Positions 8,351-18,335 are shown, numbered from the stretch's first letter. The stretch: DNA of 64,000 nucleotides from Chthoniobacteraceae bacterium (GCA_947449735.1 CANFTB010000003.1:1-64000); one strand, 5' to 3'. Program-made: numbers and translations. The notes: generated by a model from the sequence alone, not told the origin.

Positions 8351-9838
8351 TCAACGCGCGGGAATCTCGTAGCTGAACGCGACCGAGTGGTTCATGCGGC
8401 CCTGTGTCTCCTGCTCGGGCAGATAAGAACGCACCAAGTCCGCGACCACCTTTTCGGGGGTCACGGAAATCCGCATATAGCCCGGGCTCGAAAGGATTTT
8501 TCCCGCCAGATATCCGTACTCGGCAGCGGTCCGCGGAACATTGTCCCTGCCGCCCTTCTCCGGATTACCCGGCTGCGGAACCTCCTGGTACACGATCCCG
8601 TCCAAATCCTGCTTGGCGAAAATATGATCGTGGCCGTGAAACACGATGCTGACCCGGTTCTGCACCAGCAGCTGGTGGACGGGCATCTCCCAACCGGGCC
8701 GGTGCTCTTTAAAGCCGTCGGTACCGTCGAGGTTTTTTCCGCCCCACTCGAAGAATGCGGCAGCCTCCGACCCTCCCCGGTTTTCCGGCGTCGCCCCGCC
8801 CGCAAGATGGTGCAGAAAGATGAATTTGAACCTGGCCCGGCTCGTCTCAAGCGTGCGTTTGAGCCACCGGTATTGAACCTCACCCAGCGAGCTCGACCAG
8901 TTGTCGCCCTTCACACCGCCGCTGTACCAGAACGGGTCCAGCGCCACAAAGAGAGCATCTCCCCACTCCCATGAGTAGTAGTCGTGCAGCAGCCCCAGCG
9001 AAGGATGCTTCGACTCGTTTCCTGTGTAGAAACCGTCCGGATACGGGGTGGCGTAATATTTCTTCCGCATGGTGTTCGACCACACCGCCTCCTCCTCCGA
9101 GCGCCTGCGGTCCTTCATCTCGCCGTCGTGATTTCCAAGGACCAGAAACACCGGCTGCGAATGCCCGATCAAACCGAAATAATACCGCTGCGCCACGTAA
9201 TGCTTCTCAGCGAGCAATCGGCTTCCGCGGTACTTGTCCGTCATGAACGTATCGCCGAGGTCGATGAAAAAATCGAGGCCGTCGGACAGGCAATTCAACA
9301 TGGAACGCTCCAGCAGTTTGGGCTCCACCTTGTCGTCGAGATGCGAGTCGGCCTGCAGCGCAAACTGGAACGACCGACCGGGCGCCCTTTGCGTTCGAAA
9401 GGAACGTTCGGGCTCGGCATTCCACGACCCGGCTCCGGCGCGGGTGGAAAGGCGGTAAAAATACTGCGTGTCCGGCTGCAGTCCGGAGAGCACCACCTCG
9501 GCCGGTTGCCCGGCTTTCAATACAAAGCCCTGCGTCCTAACCTTGAGAACGCCTGACGCCGTTCCGTATTGAATGACGCCCTCGCATTCGGAGTAGGCCA
9601 TCACCTTGGCGGTCACCGCGTTCTTGGTGGGCCGCGCGAGAACCACGTCCAGGGAATGCGCCGGCACGTCCGTTCTGAAGAGGCTCGCAAGCTCCTCCAT
9701 CGGCACATCTCCACCCCTCCCGCCCTTTCTGGGCTTTTCACCCCCGGGCTCAGGACCGCGGGAGGGAGCGTCAGCACCCACGGCCGCTCCGCACATCAGA
9801 ACAACCGCTACCACTGCGTAAAGCTGCTTCCGTCTCAT
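8351..9838 (-). CDS. Secreted metallophosphoesterase
   Basis: 495-residue calcineurin-like phosphoesterase with a signal peptide (KQLYAVVAVVLMCGAAVGA). An N-terminal fibronectin-like domain (about 60-150, ending in DTQYFYRLSTR) precedes the catalytic domain, as in purple acid phosphatase-like enzymes. Metal-binding motifs in order: DSHLDD, GDTF, GNHDGE, HHLAGG and GHDH. It would act on phosphoesters outside the cytoplasm. Its start overlaps the sulfatase stop by 4 nt (9835-9838), so the two are translationally coupled. Last gene of the 18.2-8.35 kb run. Confidence 0.88.
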   Translation of the reverse strand: MRRKQLYAVVAVVLMCGAAVGADAPSRGPEPGGEKPRKGGRGGDVPMEELASLFRTDVPAHSLDVVLARPTKNAVTAKVMAYSECEGVIQYGTASGVLKVRTQGFVLKAGQPAEVVLSGLQPDTQYFYRLSTRAGAGSWNAEPERSFRTQRAPGRSFQFALQADSHLDDKVEPKLLERSMLNCLSDGLDFFIDLGDTFMTDKYRGSRLLAEKHYVAQRYYFGLIGHSQPVFLVLGNHDGEMKDRRRSEEEAVWSNTMRKKYYATPYPDGFYTGNESKHPSLGLLHDYYSWEWGDALFVALDPFWYSGGVKGDNWSSSLGEVQYRWLKRTLETSRARFKFIFLHHLAGGATPENRGGSEAAAFFEWGGKNLDGTDGFKEHRPGWEMPVHQLLVQNRVSIVFHGHDHIFAKQDLDGIVYQEVPQPGNPEKGGRDNVPRTAAEYGYLAGKILSSPGYMRISVTPEKVVADLVRSYLPEQETQGRMNHSVAFSYEIPAR

Positions 9839-11274
9839 TTGGCAGGCTCCTGGTTTTTCTTACGCCCGCCCTTCCTCTCCTCGAAAGGCCTGGCCTTCGC
9901 GGGATCGTACGACGGGTTTTCCGACGGCATTTGCGCTCCGACGGCCTTCAAATATTCGCCCAGACGCCGATCCAAATCCGCAACCAGCGGCGCCTGCTCC
10001 TTGGCAAGGTCGCGGGTCTCCCCGATGTCAGCTGCAAGGTCGTAAAGACGCAGTTCTCCGGTCTCGTAGGAGCGGACGAGCTTGTGCCTGCCGAGTAGCA
10101 AAGTCGAGGCCGGCCCCTGGGCGTCCTTGTCGTAGTGGGGAAAATGGACCACGAACTCCTCCCGCAGCCTGCTCACGACGGGCCCGTTGCCGCCCTTCAA
10201 AGCAGGAACCAAACTTCCGCCCTCGATTCCACGCGGGAGCACCTCCTTGGATTGCGCCAGCGCCGCAATGGTCGGAAAGAGGTCCACCGTGCTGGCGCGC
10301 ACATGGCTGCAGGCCCCCGCGCTGATGCCCGGGCCGCGCATGATCAGCGGCACGCGGACGCCCCCTTCACGAACCGTCCCCTTGCCCCCGGCCAGAGGAC
10401 CGTTGTCGTTATGGCCCTGCGCTCCATGGTCCGCCGTGTAGATGAAATACGTGTTTCCCGCGATCCCCAGTTCGTCGAGCTTGGCAACCAGCATCCCGAG
10501 GGTGGCGTCCATGTCTTCGTTCACAGCGGCCGGGCCCACCATCCGCGAGTCGCGGTCCGAGGTCACCCGCTTGCGCACCTCCGCGTAGGTCTCGGGACGC
10601 GCGTCCGTCCCGCCCCTCCCGGCATAGTGCGAAATCTGGAGAAAGAACGGTTTGTTAGCCTTTGCCTGGCGCGCCATGAAATCCATACCGCTCTCAGCCG
10701 TTTTGAAAACCTGCTTGGGGTTCGGGTTCTCAACGTCTTCGGGGCCGCCGTTGTTGTTCGGCCCGTCGTTTTCGTCAAAGCCGTGCTTAGCCGGATTGGC
10801 GCGGCCGACATGCCACTTTCCAAAGTGCGCCGTTGCATACCCCTCCTTCTTCAGCAGACCCGCAATGGTCAGCTCCGACTCCGGCAGTTCCGTCGTGCAG
10901 TGCGGTGGGATCACCTTTCGCCCCGCATCATTCGGGTCATCCTTCCGACCCTCGTTCACAAAGGTCATGTGCAGCGCCGTCGGACTTTTTCCGGTGAACA
11001 GGGCCGCGCGTGTCGGAGTGCAGCGGGGCGAGGCGGCGTAGAACTCTGCAAAGCGCATGCCGGCGGCTGCGATTTTCTCAAGGTTCGGAGTGCGCACGAT
11101 CCTGCCCTTCGACCCGGGATTCTGATCGTCCATTTGAACCGAGGCCGAAGCCCATCCCTGGGCCTCTCCCATGATCACCAAAAAATTCGGTTTGCGGCTT
11201 GGCTCGGCACACAGCGGCTGCCGGACCAGAATGAAGAATGCCAGCCAGAGGAAGGGGGAGCTCTTGCGGTTCAT
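9835..11274 (-). CDS. Secreted type I sulfatase
   Basis: 479-residue arylsulfatase-family enzyme that would release sulfate from sulfated glycans or related esters. It has a signal peptide. The formylglycine motif is CTPTRAALFTG (C-x-P-x-R), so an activating FGE is needed. Further sites: GKWHVG and TADHGAQGHNDNG. At the N-terminal metal site the usual DDxGW is GEAQGW followed by VQMDD, a variant I recall from PVC-group sulfatases, so I do not treat it as inactive. It begins 63 bp after the WD40 gene stop and overlaps the metallophosphoesterase start. Confidence 0.9.
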   Translation of the reverse strand: MNRKSSPFLWLAFFILVRQPLCAEPSRKPNFLVIMGEAQGWASASVQMDDQNPGSKGRIVRTPNLEKIAAAGMRFAEFYAASPRCTPTRAALFTGKSPTALHMTFVNEGRKDDPNDAGRKVIPPHCTTELPESELTIAGLLKKEGYATAHFGKWHVGRANPAKHGFDENDGPNNNGGPEDVENPNPKQVFKTAESGMDFMARQAKANKPFFLQISHYAGRGGTDARPETYAEVRKRVTSDRDSRMVGPAAVNEDMDATLGMLVAKLDELGIAGNTYFIYTADHGAQGHNDNGPLAGGKGTVREGGVRVPLIMRGPGISAGACSHVRASTVDLFPTIAALAQSKEVLPRGIEGGSLVPALKGGNGPVVSRLREEFVVHFPHYDKDAQGPASTLLLGRHKLVRSYETGELRLYDLAADIGETRDLAKEQAPLVADLDRRLGEYLKAVGAQMPSENPSYDPAKARPFEERKGGRKKNQEPAK

Positions 11275-11337
11275 GAGGATGAAATGGCTGATCTCTCCTC
11301 TTTCTGAACCACTTTCAGCTCCAAGTCGAGCCAGCCT

Positions 11338-12858
11338 TCAGTCGACAGGCTGAAGCTTGCCGTCTGCCGCCTTCCAAATAAACACGCGCCCGTCCGCCGA
11401 TCCGGCGGCCACCAATGCGCCGTCGGAGGTGGTGGAGACGCATTGCAGCACGGCCTCCACCTTGTCCAGTTTCTGCACCTTGGAAGTGTCGGAACGCTGT
11501 TCCCCGGTGTGCTTCTGAATCGCCGAGTAGACCGCTCCGTTGCCTCGGTCGGTGACCCCCGCCAGACGGCTGCCGTCCTTTGACCAAAACAACGCGGTCA
11601 CAACCTGCTTCTTGTCCCCGAGGACGGCGTCCTGCTCGCGGCTGTCGCGGTCCCACACCTTGATCTCGCGGTCGGCCCCCGTCGTGGCCAGTCGCGGAGT
11701 GGCCGAATCGAAGGCCACGCCCAGCACCTGGTTGGTGTGGCCCTCGTAGGTTGCGGCCAGCGCGCTCGTTTCCCCATCCCAGCGGCGGGCGACACGATCC
11801 GCCCCGGCCGAGGCCAGCCAGCGTCCGTCGGCCGAAAGGGCCAGCCCGTACACCGAGTCGTCATGGGCCTTCCACGTTTTCGCCACCTGCCGCCGGGGCC
11901 AGTCCAGCTTGTGAATGAAACCACCGCGGCTTGGAAGGGAGTCCGCCACCCAAAGCGTTTCGCCTTTGGCCGACAAAGCGAGGGCCGTGATCTGGCCGAC
12001 CAAACCCTCCGTCCATTCACCCTGCGAAACTCCATCGGCTGCCCTCCAGAGACCCACCCGCCGGAAACCTCCCGTGTACACCGCGCTTCCATCCACAGAC
12101 CACACAAGCGACTGAATGGATTCCACGTGGACGTCAAAAGCGGCCTTCACGGGAAACCGTTCCTGTTTCGCATCCCGGATCTCGACGCGCCCTCCGCGCG
12201 CGACAGCAAGGCTCGCCCCGTCGGGAGAAAACACGGCCGCCAGCACCGGCTGAACCCCTTTCGGCATGGGCCGGAGCGCCACCGGCTTGGGTTTCGGGGG
12301 CCGCTCCAGCACGGAGGCATCCCACGCCGCCCCGGCATTGATCCACGCCTTGATGGCGTCCGTCTGCGCGGAGGTGAGCTGCTTTTTGGGAGGCATGTGC
12401 GGATCACCTTCCTTGAGCAAAACCGCGTGAAGCAAGCTGTCGGCAGCCTTGCCTGGAGCCACCACCGGCCCCGACTCCCCGCCCGCCTTGAGATCTTCCG
12501 CGGAAACCAGCTTGAGCCCGCCCTTCGCCTTGCCCGCCCGATGGCAGGAAACACACTCGTCCCTCAACACTTCAAGGGCGGCCTCGACGACGGGATTCGG
12601 CTTGGCAGAGGGCTGGGCAGACTTCTCTATCCGGGCCGGAGCCGGGGAGGCGCCTCCGGGGGAGGCTTCCGGATCTTTGGCGGCGGCCGCGGGAGGAACC
12701 GGCGGCGGCGGACCAAGCTGCGCGTCAGCCCGGGCAGGCTGGGTGCATAAGAGAACAAGCCACAGCGCGAGAAGCGGCAGCTGCAGACAGCGCTTTGCCG
12801 CTCCCCTAAGCCGCACACGCGTACCGGGCCTGAAAAGGTTGGAAGCGGAGAGCGTCAT
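11338..12858 (-). CDS. Planctomycete-type cytochrome c with WD40 propeller
   Basis: 506-residue exported protein. After a signal segment (LPLLALWLVLLCTQPARA) and a Pro/Ala linker comes a PSCyt1-type cytochrome c module with one heme site (CVSCHRAG) and a likely distal Met in DPHMPPKKQ. The rest is WD40 repeats (VFSPDGASLAV, ALSADGRWLASAGADRVARRWD, and more). The ATG at 12858 is chosen because it overlaps the upstream TGA as ATGA; the longer open frame to 13023 is shadow sequence. Electron transfer in the periplasm is the likely role; partners are unknown. Confidence 0.88.
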   Translation of the reverse strand: MTLSASNLFRPGTRVRLRGAAKRCLQLPLLALWLVLLCTQPARADAQLGPPPPVPPAAAAKDPEASPGGASPAPARIEKSAQPSAKPNPVVEAALEVLRDECVSCHRAGKAKGGLKLVSAEDLKAGGESGPVVAPGKAADSLLHAVLLKEGDPHMPPKKQLTSAQTDAIKAWINAGAAWDASVLERPPKPKPVALRPMPKGVQPVLAAVFSPDGASLAVARGGRVEIRDAKQERFPVKAAFDVHVESIQSLVWSVDGSAVYTGGFRRVGLWRAADGVSQGEWTEGLVGQITALALSAKGETLWVADSLPSRGGFIHKLDWPRRQVAKTWKAHDDSVYGLALSADGRWLASAGADRVARRWDGETSALAATYEGHTNQVLGVAFDSATPRLATTGADREIKVWDRDSREQDAVLGDKKQVVTALFWSKDGSRLAGVTDRGNGAVYSAIQKHTGEQRSDTSKVQKLDKVEAVLQCVSTTSDGALVAAGSADGRVFIWKAADGKLQPVD

Positions 12859-14585
12859 TTCTTCTTCGCTTCTGGAGCGGGAGCAGCGGCCGGCGGACCG
12901 ACGGTCACCCAAAGGTCGCGGGCAAAGTCGGACTGCGAGTTGCCCCGCCGCAACTCTCCCCTCAAGGGATAGACGGTGCCGACCAAAACCGGGGGCGCGG
13001 CCTTGGTCCAAATGGAAACCCACGCGGCAGACGTGGAGGCGGGCGCGTTGGCTGCCGCCATCAGGGTGATGTCGAAGTCCCCGCCTTTTTCAGGGACGGC
13101 AACCTCGGCGGCGAACACGCCGTCCGTTAGCCCTGAGACCCGGGCCACCAGAGGCTCCTTCCAACCGTTCACCAAAGTCGCCTTCGCCTTCAGCACTGCG
13201 GTCTTTCCGGTGTCCAAACGGACCGGCTTTCCATCGGCCAGCTCGACAGTGAATCCCGCGACCGGAGCCGCGATCTCGAGCACAAACTCGCACCCTTCCC
13301 CGCCCCTGCGGAAAAGGTCGCGCACCACGAGCGTATGGTCGCCATCCACCGCCGCCGTCCAGGCAACCGAAGGCTCCTGGAACACATCGGCAGGATTTGC
13401 GTTCGCCGCCACCTGCTGGCCGGACGGATTGTTCACCACAAGATCCCCCTCCACCGCCAGTCCGAGGCTTCGCGACCAGAACCGCGCCTGCAAGCGCTCC
13501 CCCTTTTTCATCCCGATGCGATAGGCCGCCTCGGCCCCCGGCTTGCTCAAATGACCGGCGATCACCTCCGGCGGCTTGCACTCCGCGGGCTTTTCCAGCG
13601 AGGCGTCCGGCACGACTTTGACCGGGTGTTTGGTGCGGACAACCTCCAGCGGAGCAAAAGCGTCCTTTGGAAACACGGTGCCAATGTCCGAGCTCCCTGC
13701 CAGCGCTGCCGCACTAAGCTCAACCCTGGCCGTGTCCGGTTTGAGCGCCTGCCCCCGCAGTTCCACGGCGCCTTTGCCCGCCGCGGGCACAGCCGCGGGA
13801 AACACGCGTTTCACCACAGAACCTTGGCTCACGGCGATTTGATAGAAGCAAAGGGCCGAGCCCGTGAAATTCACATCCGCCACGGGCGGGTGGCCGAACC
13901 CCGCGATTTGAAGCAGGTAAACACCATCCTCCGGCGGGATGAAGGTCAGTTCGGGGTCCAAATTCTTGGCGTCGCTCGCGGTGGCCAGCTTGGTTCCCTG
14001 TGGGTTCAAGACGTGGAAATGCAGGTCGACGGGGGAGCCGAGGGAATAGCCGTCGACCTTGATGAAAACAGGAAGATCCTTTTTCAAGGTGAGTGCATAG
14101 CCGTCGACATCGCCGCCCTTCTCGAGGCGCCCCTGGATCCATGCGGGCAGCTTTGCCACGGCCTGGGGAGCAGACACCTCGTCGTTGGGCTCCTTTTCTT
14201 CCACGAGCGGAAGCGGCCCCACAGCAAACCGAACCGGAAGCGTCGCCCCCTCCGAATTCACAAACCGCACGAGATGGAGCCCGGGGCGCGCCTCGGCTCC
14301 CACCGAAGCCGTTGAAACGCCGGATGCATCGGGCAGCGTGAACTGGATCGCCGCATCATCGCACCAGACTCTGCGCTCCGTGCCGTCCAGCTTGCCGGCA
14401 AACTTGACTGGCACGCTCGTCCCGGGGTTAAAGGCGTTGGGCAGCACCGAGGTGAGCGTCGGCACGGCCGCCTGAAGCGCCGGGACACACAGAACCCATG
14501 CGAGAAGCGCCGGCGCCAGGGAGGCCATGGAACGGAAACAGGCGCAGCCGTCTGCCGCCCGGCGGACGGCCCGTGCCAAACTCAT
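12855..14585 (-). CDS. Pre-peptidase (PPC)-type secreted protein
   Basis: 576-residue exported protein of the kind found in planctomycete DUF1501/DUF1553 operons. A signal peptide (LAPALLAWVLCVPALQAA) is followed by beta-rich domains. Two segments look like bacterial pre-peptidase C-terminal domains (EKEPNDEVSAPQAVAKLPAW near 110, and a later region with DGDHTLVVRDLFRRGG). No catalytic motif is visible. The ATG at 14585 overlaps the DUF1501 stop as ATGA, and its own stop overlaps the next start the same way. Probably a structural or binding component. Confidence 0.82.
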   Translation of the reverse strand: MSLARAVRRAADGCACFRSMASLAPALLAWVLCVPALQAAVPTLTSVLPNAFNPGTSVPVKFAGKLDGTERRVWCDDAAIQFTLPDASGVSTASVGAEARPGLHLVRFVNSEGATLPVRFAVGPLPLVEEKEPNDEVSAPQAVAKLPAWIQGRLEKGGDVDGYALTLKKDLPVFIKVDGYSLGSPVDLHFHVLNPQGTKLATASDAKNLDPELTFIPPEDGVYLLQIAGFGHPPVADVNFTGSALCFYQIAVSQGSVVKRVFPAAVPAAGKGAVELRGQALKPDTARVELSAAALAGSSDIGTVFPKDAFAPLEVVRTKHPVKVVPDASLEKPAECKPPEVIAGHLSKPGAEAAYRIGMKKGERLQARFWSRSLGLAVEGDLVVNNPSGQQVAANANPADVFQEPSVAWTAAVDGDHTLVVRDLFRRGGEGCEFVLEIAAPVAGFTVELADGKPVRLDTGKTAVLKAKATLVNGWKEPLVARVSGLTDGVFAAEVAVPEKGGDFDITLMAAANAPASTSAAWVSIWTKAAPPVLVGTVYPLRGELRRGNSQSDFARDLWVTVGPPAAAPAPEAKKK

Positions 14586-15913
14586 ACGAAGAGTTCCTTG
14601 ATCTGACGCCCGCCGTTGACGAGTTGGACCGGCCTGCCGCTGGCGGTGTGCAACACCTGCGTCGGATCGACGCCCAGCTTCGAGTAGACCGAAACGGCGA
14701 AGTCCTCCGGCGAGTAGATGTTTTCCGAAGCGTAATAGCCCTTCGGATCCGTCGCACCCACGATCAAACCTCCCGGGATACCGGCGCCGGCCATGAGCAC
14801 CGACATGGCGCCCGGCCAGTGGTCGCGGCCGGTATCCTTGTTCACCTTGGGGGTGCGCCCAAATTCGCCGAGGCAAAGCACCAGGGTGTTGTCGAGCATG
14901 CCGCGCTGCTGCAAATCGATGATCAAACCGCTGAGGCCCTGATCGAGCTTCTGGGCGTATCCATCGCGGAACGTTTTGAAAATATTGCGGTGGTGGTCCC
15001 AGCCGCCCCAGTAGGCCACGGTGAAGGAAACCCCGACTTCCGCGAGCCGCCGGGCGAGCAGGAGCCTCTGGCCGAAATCATTTTCACCGTACAGCTTCCG
15101 GATCGCCTCGGGCTCCTTGGACATGTCAAAGGCGGCCTGGGCCTCCTTCGAGGCGAGCAGGTTGAATCCCTGTTTGTAGGACTGGTCGAAGCCCAGAAGA
15201 GGATCTTCGGCGGCAGCCTCCTGAATGCGCTTCATGCGGTCCAGCGAACTCAGCAGCGCGTTGCGCGACTGGGCCCGGCCTTCGCTGATGTCCGCTGGAA
15301 GCGTCACGTCGCGCACCCGAAAGCCCGTCTGGCTGGGGTCGCCCGAAATCACGAACGGCGCGTGCTGCGCCCCAAGAAAGTTGGGGCCGCCGGAACGCGA
15401 CATCGACGGCAGGCTCATATAAGCGGGCAAGCCGTTGCGGACGCCCCGTTCGTGCGAAACCATCGAACCCATCGAGGGATGGAAGCTGACGAACGCGCCA
15501 CATCCCACGGGCACGGGTGTGGGCGAACCAGTCATCAGATAATGGTTCCCCCCGCCGTGGTTGGGGTCCTTGTGGCAGATGGAACGCACAACCGCGAACT
15601 TGTCGGCAATCTTCGCGAGGTTGGGAACCGTTTCGCTGAAATGGACGCCGGGGATCGCGGTGGGGATCGACTTGAACTCGCCGCGGATGTCGGAAGGCGC
15701 CTCGGGCTTCGGATCGAAGGTCTCGTAGTGCGACGGGCCGCCGTCCAGCCAGATCAGGATGCAGTTGACATTCGAGGTCGACGTTCCCTTGACCTTCGCG
15801 GCCTCCGCCCGGATGCGCAGGAGGTCGCTGAAGCCCAGACCGCCCACCGCGCCGAAGCCGAGTTGCAGGAAGTTTCGCCTTCCGATTCCGTCGCAATTTA
15901 GTGATGTGCCCAT
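14582..15913 (-). CDS. DUF1501 family protein, Tat-exported
   Basis: 443-residue DUF1501 protein (sulfatase/alkaline phosphatase-like fold). IGRRNFLQ at residues 10-17 is a twin-arginine signal. Family landmarks: LIWLDGGPSHYETFDPKPEA, VVRSICHKDPNHGGGNHYLM, YWGGWDHHRN, LCLGEFGRTP and GRDHWPGAMSV. The ATG at 15913 is used because the Tat signal follows it and it lies 4 nt past the DUF1553 stop. These proteins pair with DUF1549/DUF1553 cytochrome proteins; the reaction is not established. Confidence 0.9.
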   Translation of the reverse strand: MGTSLNCDGIGRRNFLQLGFGAVGGLGFSDLLRIRAEAAKVKGTSTSNVNCILIWLDGGPSHYETFDPKPEAPSDIRGEFKSIPTAIPGVHFSETVPNLAKIADKFAVVRSICHKDPNHGGGNHYLMTGSPTPVPVGCGAFVSFHPSMGSMVSHERGVRNGLPAYMSLPSMSRSGGPNFLGAQHAPFVISGDPSQTGFRVRDVTLPADISEGRAQSRNALLSSLDRMKRIQEAAAEDPLLGFDQSYKQGFNLLASKEAQAAFDMSKEPEAIRKLYGENDFGQRLLLARRLAEVGVSFTVAYWGGWDHHRNIFKTFRDGYAQKLDQGLSGLIIDLQQRGMLDNTLVLCLGEFGRTPKVNKDTGRDHWPGAMSVLMAGAGIPGGLIVGATDPKGYYASENIYSPEDFAVSVYSKLGVDPTQVLHTASGRPVQLVNGGRQIKELFV

Positions 15914-15917
15914 GGCT

Positions 15918-18212
15918 TCAGTGGTTGAAAACAAACTCTCCCGTGTTGATGACCGCCCAGACGAGGTCCTGCACCGCCTCGGCCCGCGACGCCCCTTCCC
16001 TCGTAAAATACGAGGAGGCCGCCAGAAGCTCGTCCGCTCCCGGCTCCCTTGAATACGCCGAGAGATAAACCTCCCGGACAATCTCGGCCGGGGACTTCTG
16101 GGAAGCCGCCCACGCCGCCACCCGTCCCTTGGCCGAGGTCAGCTTCGTCTGCAGGCCCGTGGAGTTCATCAGGTGCAGGGATTGCACCACCGTCGGCTTC
16201 CGCTCCCGCTCGCACGGACACTCCAGGCTGGAATTCGGACGCCCGAACGCGTCCATGAACTCGGAGCCCAGCTTGTGGTTCCACGTCTGGACGGCGCGCG
16301 CCCCCTGCGGCAGCCCGCCCAGCGTGTCACGCGCCCCGGTCAGGTCGCCCACGGCATCGAGCAAGACCTCCGCGGGAAGGCGCCTCCGGAGCGAGCGCGA
16401 AAAATTCCGCTGGTCCGCGACGTTGGACTCGCTCGGGAGCGAACTGCGCTGGTAGGCGGCCGTTGCCAGGATCGTGCGCATCAGATGCTTCAAATCGAAC
16501 CCGTGCGCGACGAAATCAGATGCCAGCCAATCCAGCAGCGCCGGGTTCGAGGGCGGATTGGAGGCCCGGAAATCGTCGACAGGATCGACGATGCCCTTGC
16601 CCAAAAACTCGCCCCACACACGGTTCACGATGGCACGCGCAAAAAAGGGGTTCTTGGGGTCCACCATCCAGTCCACCAGTTGGACGCGCGGGTCGACACC
16701 CGCCACATAGGGAACCTCCGGACCGTCCGGCACCTTCGGGGTCATGACCGCCTCGGTGATCGGATGGGCGACCCCCTTGCCGGAAGCATCGTACCACCAC
16801 ATTTCCACCTCGCCTGAAATCGGGGCCGAGATGCCTTGGCCGCGGGAGCGCATTTTTCCGAAAAAGGCGGCGAGTTGGTAGTAATCCTCCTGCGCCCACT
16901 TTTCACTTGGATGATGGTGGCATTTGGCGCACTCCATCCGGACGCCGAGAAAGATCTGGCTCACGAAGCCGCCGGCATCCACCGGGTCACGCTTGTCCCG
17001 GGCGACCGCGATCGGGCCGGACTGGTGCGAATTCCCCTGAGCGGTCAGCAGTTCACGCACCATCGCATTATAGGGGACATTGCGGCGGAACATGTCGCGC
17101 AGCCACAAATCCAAAAGGAAAACCGGCTTCACCCCCACCCGGGAGGGATTGGGCCGGATCAAATCCCCCCATTTCACCGACCAGTGCTCCGCGTAGTTTG
17201 GATCCGACAAAATCTTGTCCACCCACTTGGAGCGCTTGTTGGGAGAGGTGTCGGCGAGAAATGCGGAAGCCTCCTCGGCCGTGGGCAGCCGTCCGATGCA
17301 GTCGAGGGCGCTCCGTCGGATGAACTCCGCATCGGTGCACTGGCCGGAGGGGAGGATGCCGAGGCCCTGAAGCCGCTGGTAGATCATCCGGTCGGCCTCG
17401 TTGAGCACCGGAAAGGCGGCGAAATCGGCGGCGGCGAGTTTTCGGGCGGGAGGGATCACCGGCCGGGACACGTCCACAGACCCCATGTAATTCACCACGA
17501 TGACCGCCTCGCCCTGCTGGCTGCCCGCCTTCAAAACGCCGTCCTCGCCGGCGGCGACTAGCTCCTTGTCGTTGCTGGAAAAAAGCGTGCGCGCGGTGAC
17601 ATCCCGCTGGGTTCCGTCTGAAAAAGCGGCGGTCACCTTCAGCGGGACGGACGCTCCCTGGGCCAGTGTGGGATACTTGGGCTCGACTTGGATGCCCTTA
17701 AGCCTGGGGGCCTCGGGCGGATCAAAAGGCGCCCCCTGCTGGATCCACTCCAACACCCTGCGGTATTCGGCCGAGTCCCGGGTGAAACGGGCCCCGCCCT
17801 CGTGCGGCACGCTGCCGGTGGCCTTGAGGAGGAGCAGGCTTTCCTCGGGGGCGGCGAAAAAGACGCGACGGCCGTGGGCGTCGTGGATGATTTCGTTGTA
17901 GTCGAGCTGGGGGTCGTAGCCGAAGACGGAGAGTTTGAAGTTGTTCTGTCCTTCGGGCTTGGAGTGGCACCCACCCGAGCTGCAGCCCGCCTTAGTGAGG
18001 AGGGGCATCACTTCGTTTAAAAAACTCACCGGCGCGGCCGCTGCGTTCTGCCCGGGCGCCTGTGCAGAAGCCGGCTGCGCCTGTGCGGAACCCGCCTCCA
18101 GGGCATTCGCCTTTAACAAACCGGACCAGCAGCCCAGTGTCAGCACGACGGCGGCACCCTGGCACGCGAACAGGGGAATCGAAAGGAGCCGCTCTGGGGT
18201 GAAGCGAGGCAT
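15918..18212 (-). CDS. DUF1549/DUF1553 protein with heme-type motifs
   Basis: 764-residue exported protein and first gene of the 18.2-8.35 kb run. A signal peptide is followed by a cytochrome-like module with the spaced motif CSSGGCH (about residue 77), an Ig-like Big_2 region (about 170-255), then DUF1549 (EADRMIYQRLQGLGILPSGQ) and DUF1553 (NPFFARAIVNRVWGEFLGKG). A second heme-type motif, CAKCHHHP, lies between. The C-terminal ECPCERERKPTVVQSLHLMN is typical of the family. It is probably a periplasmic redox protein acting with the DUF1501 partner, which begins 4 nt downstream. Confidence 0.9.
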   Translation of the reverse strand: MPRFTPERLLSIPLFACQGAAVVLTLGCWSGLLKANALEAGSAQAQPASAQAPGQNAAAAPVSFLNEVMPLLTKAGCSSGGCHSKPEGQNNFKLSVFGYDPQLDYNEIIHDAHGRRVFFAAPEESLLLLKATGSVPHEGGARFTRDSAEYRRVLEWIQQGAPFDPPEAPRLKGIQVEPKYPTLAQGASVPLKVTAAFSDGTQRDVTARTLFSSNDKELVAAGEDGVLKAGSQQGEAVIVVNYMGSVDVSRPVIPPARKLAAADFAAFPVLNEADRMIYQRLQGLGILPSGQCTDAEFIRRSALDCIGRLPTAEEASAFLADTSPNKRSKWVDKILSDPNYAEHWSVKWGDLIRPNPSRVGVKPVFLLDLWLRDMFRRNVPYNAMVRELLTAQGNSHQSGPIAVARDKRDPVDAGGFVSQIFLGVRMECAKCHHHPSEKWAQEDYYQLAAFFGKMRSRGQGISAPISGEVEMWWYDASGKGVAHPITEAVMTPKVPDGPEVPYVAGVDPRVQLVDWMVDPKNPFFARAIVNRVWGEFLGKGIVDPVDDFRASNPPSNPALLDWLASDFVAHGFDLKHLMRTILATAAYQRSSLPSESNVADQRNFSRSLRRRLPAEVLLDAVGDLTGARDTLGGLPQGARAVQTWNHKLGSEFMDAFGRPNSSLECPCERERKPTVVQSLHLMNSTGLQTKLTSAKGRVAAWAASQKSPAEIVREVYLSAYSREPGADELLAASSYFTREGASRAEAVQDLVWAVINTGEFVFNH

Positions 18213-18335
18213 GGCAAGACAGACAACCCGAGATCATTCAAAGTCTTTGCCAAAAAGCAACCCGCGCAGTCGCCTCCGTATCCACGCAAGCACGTGGCGT
18301 TCCGGCAATTTGCAAACGCAGCAAGGCTATCACCT

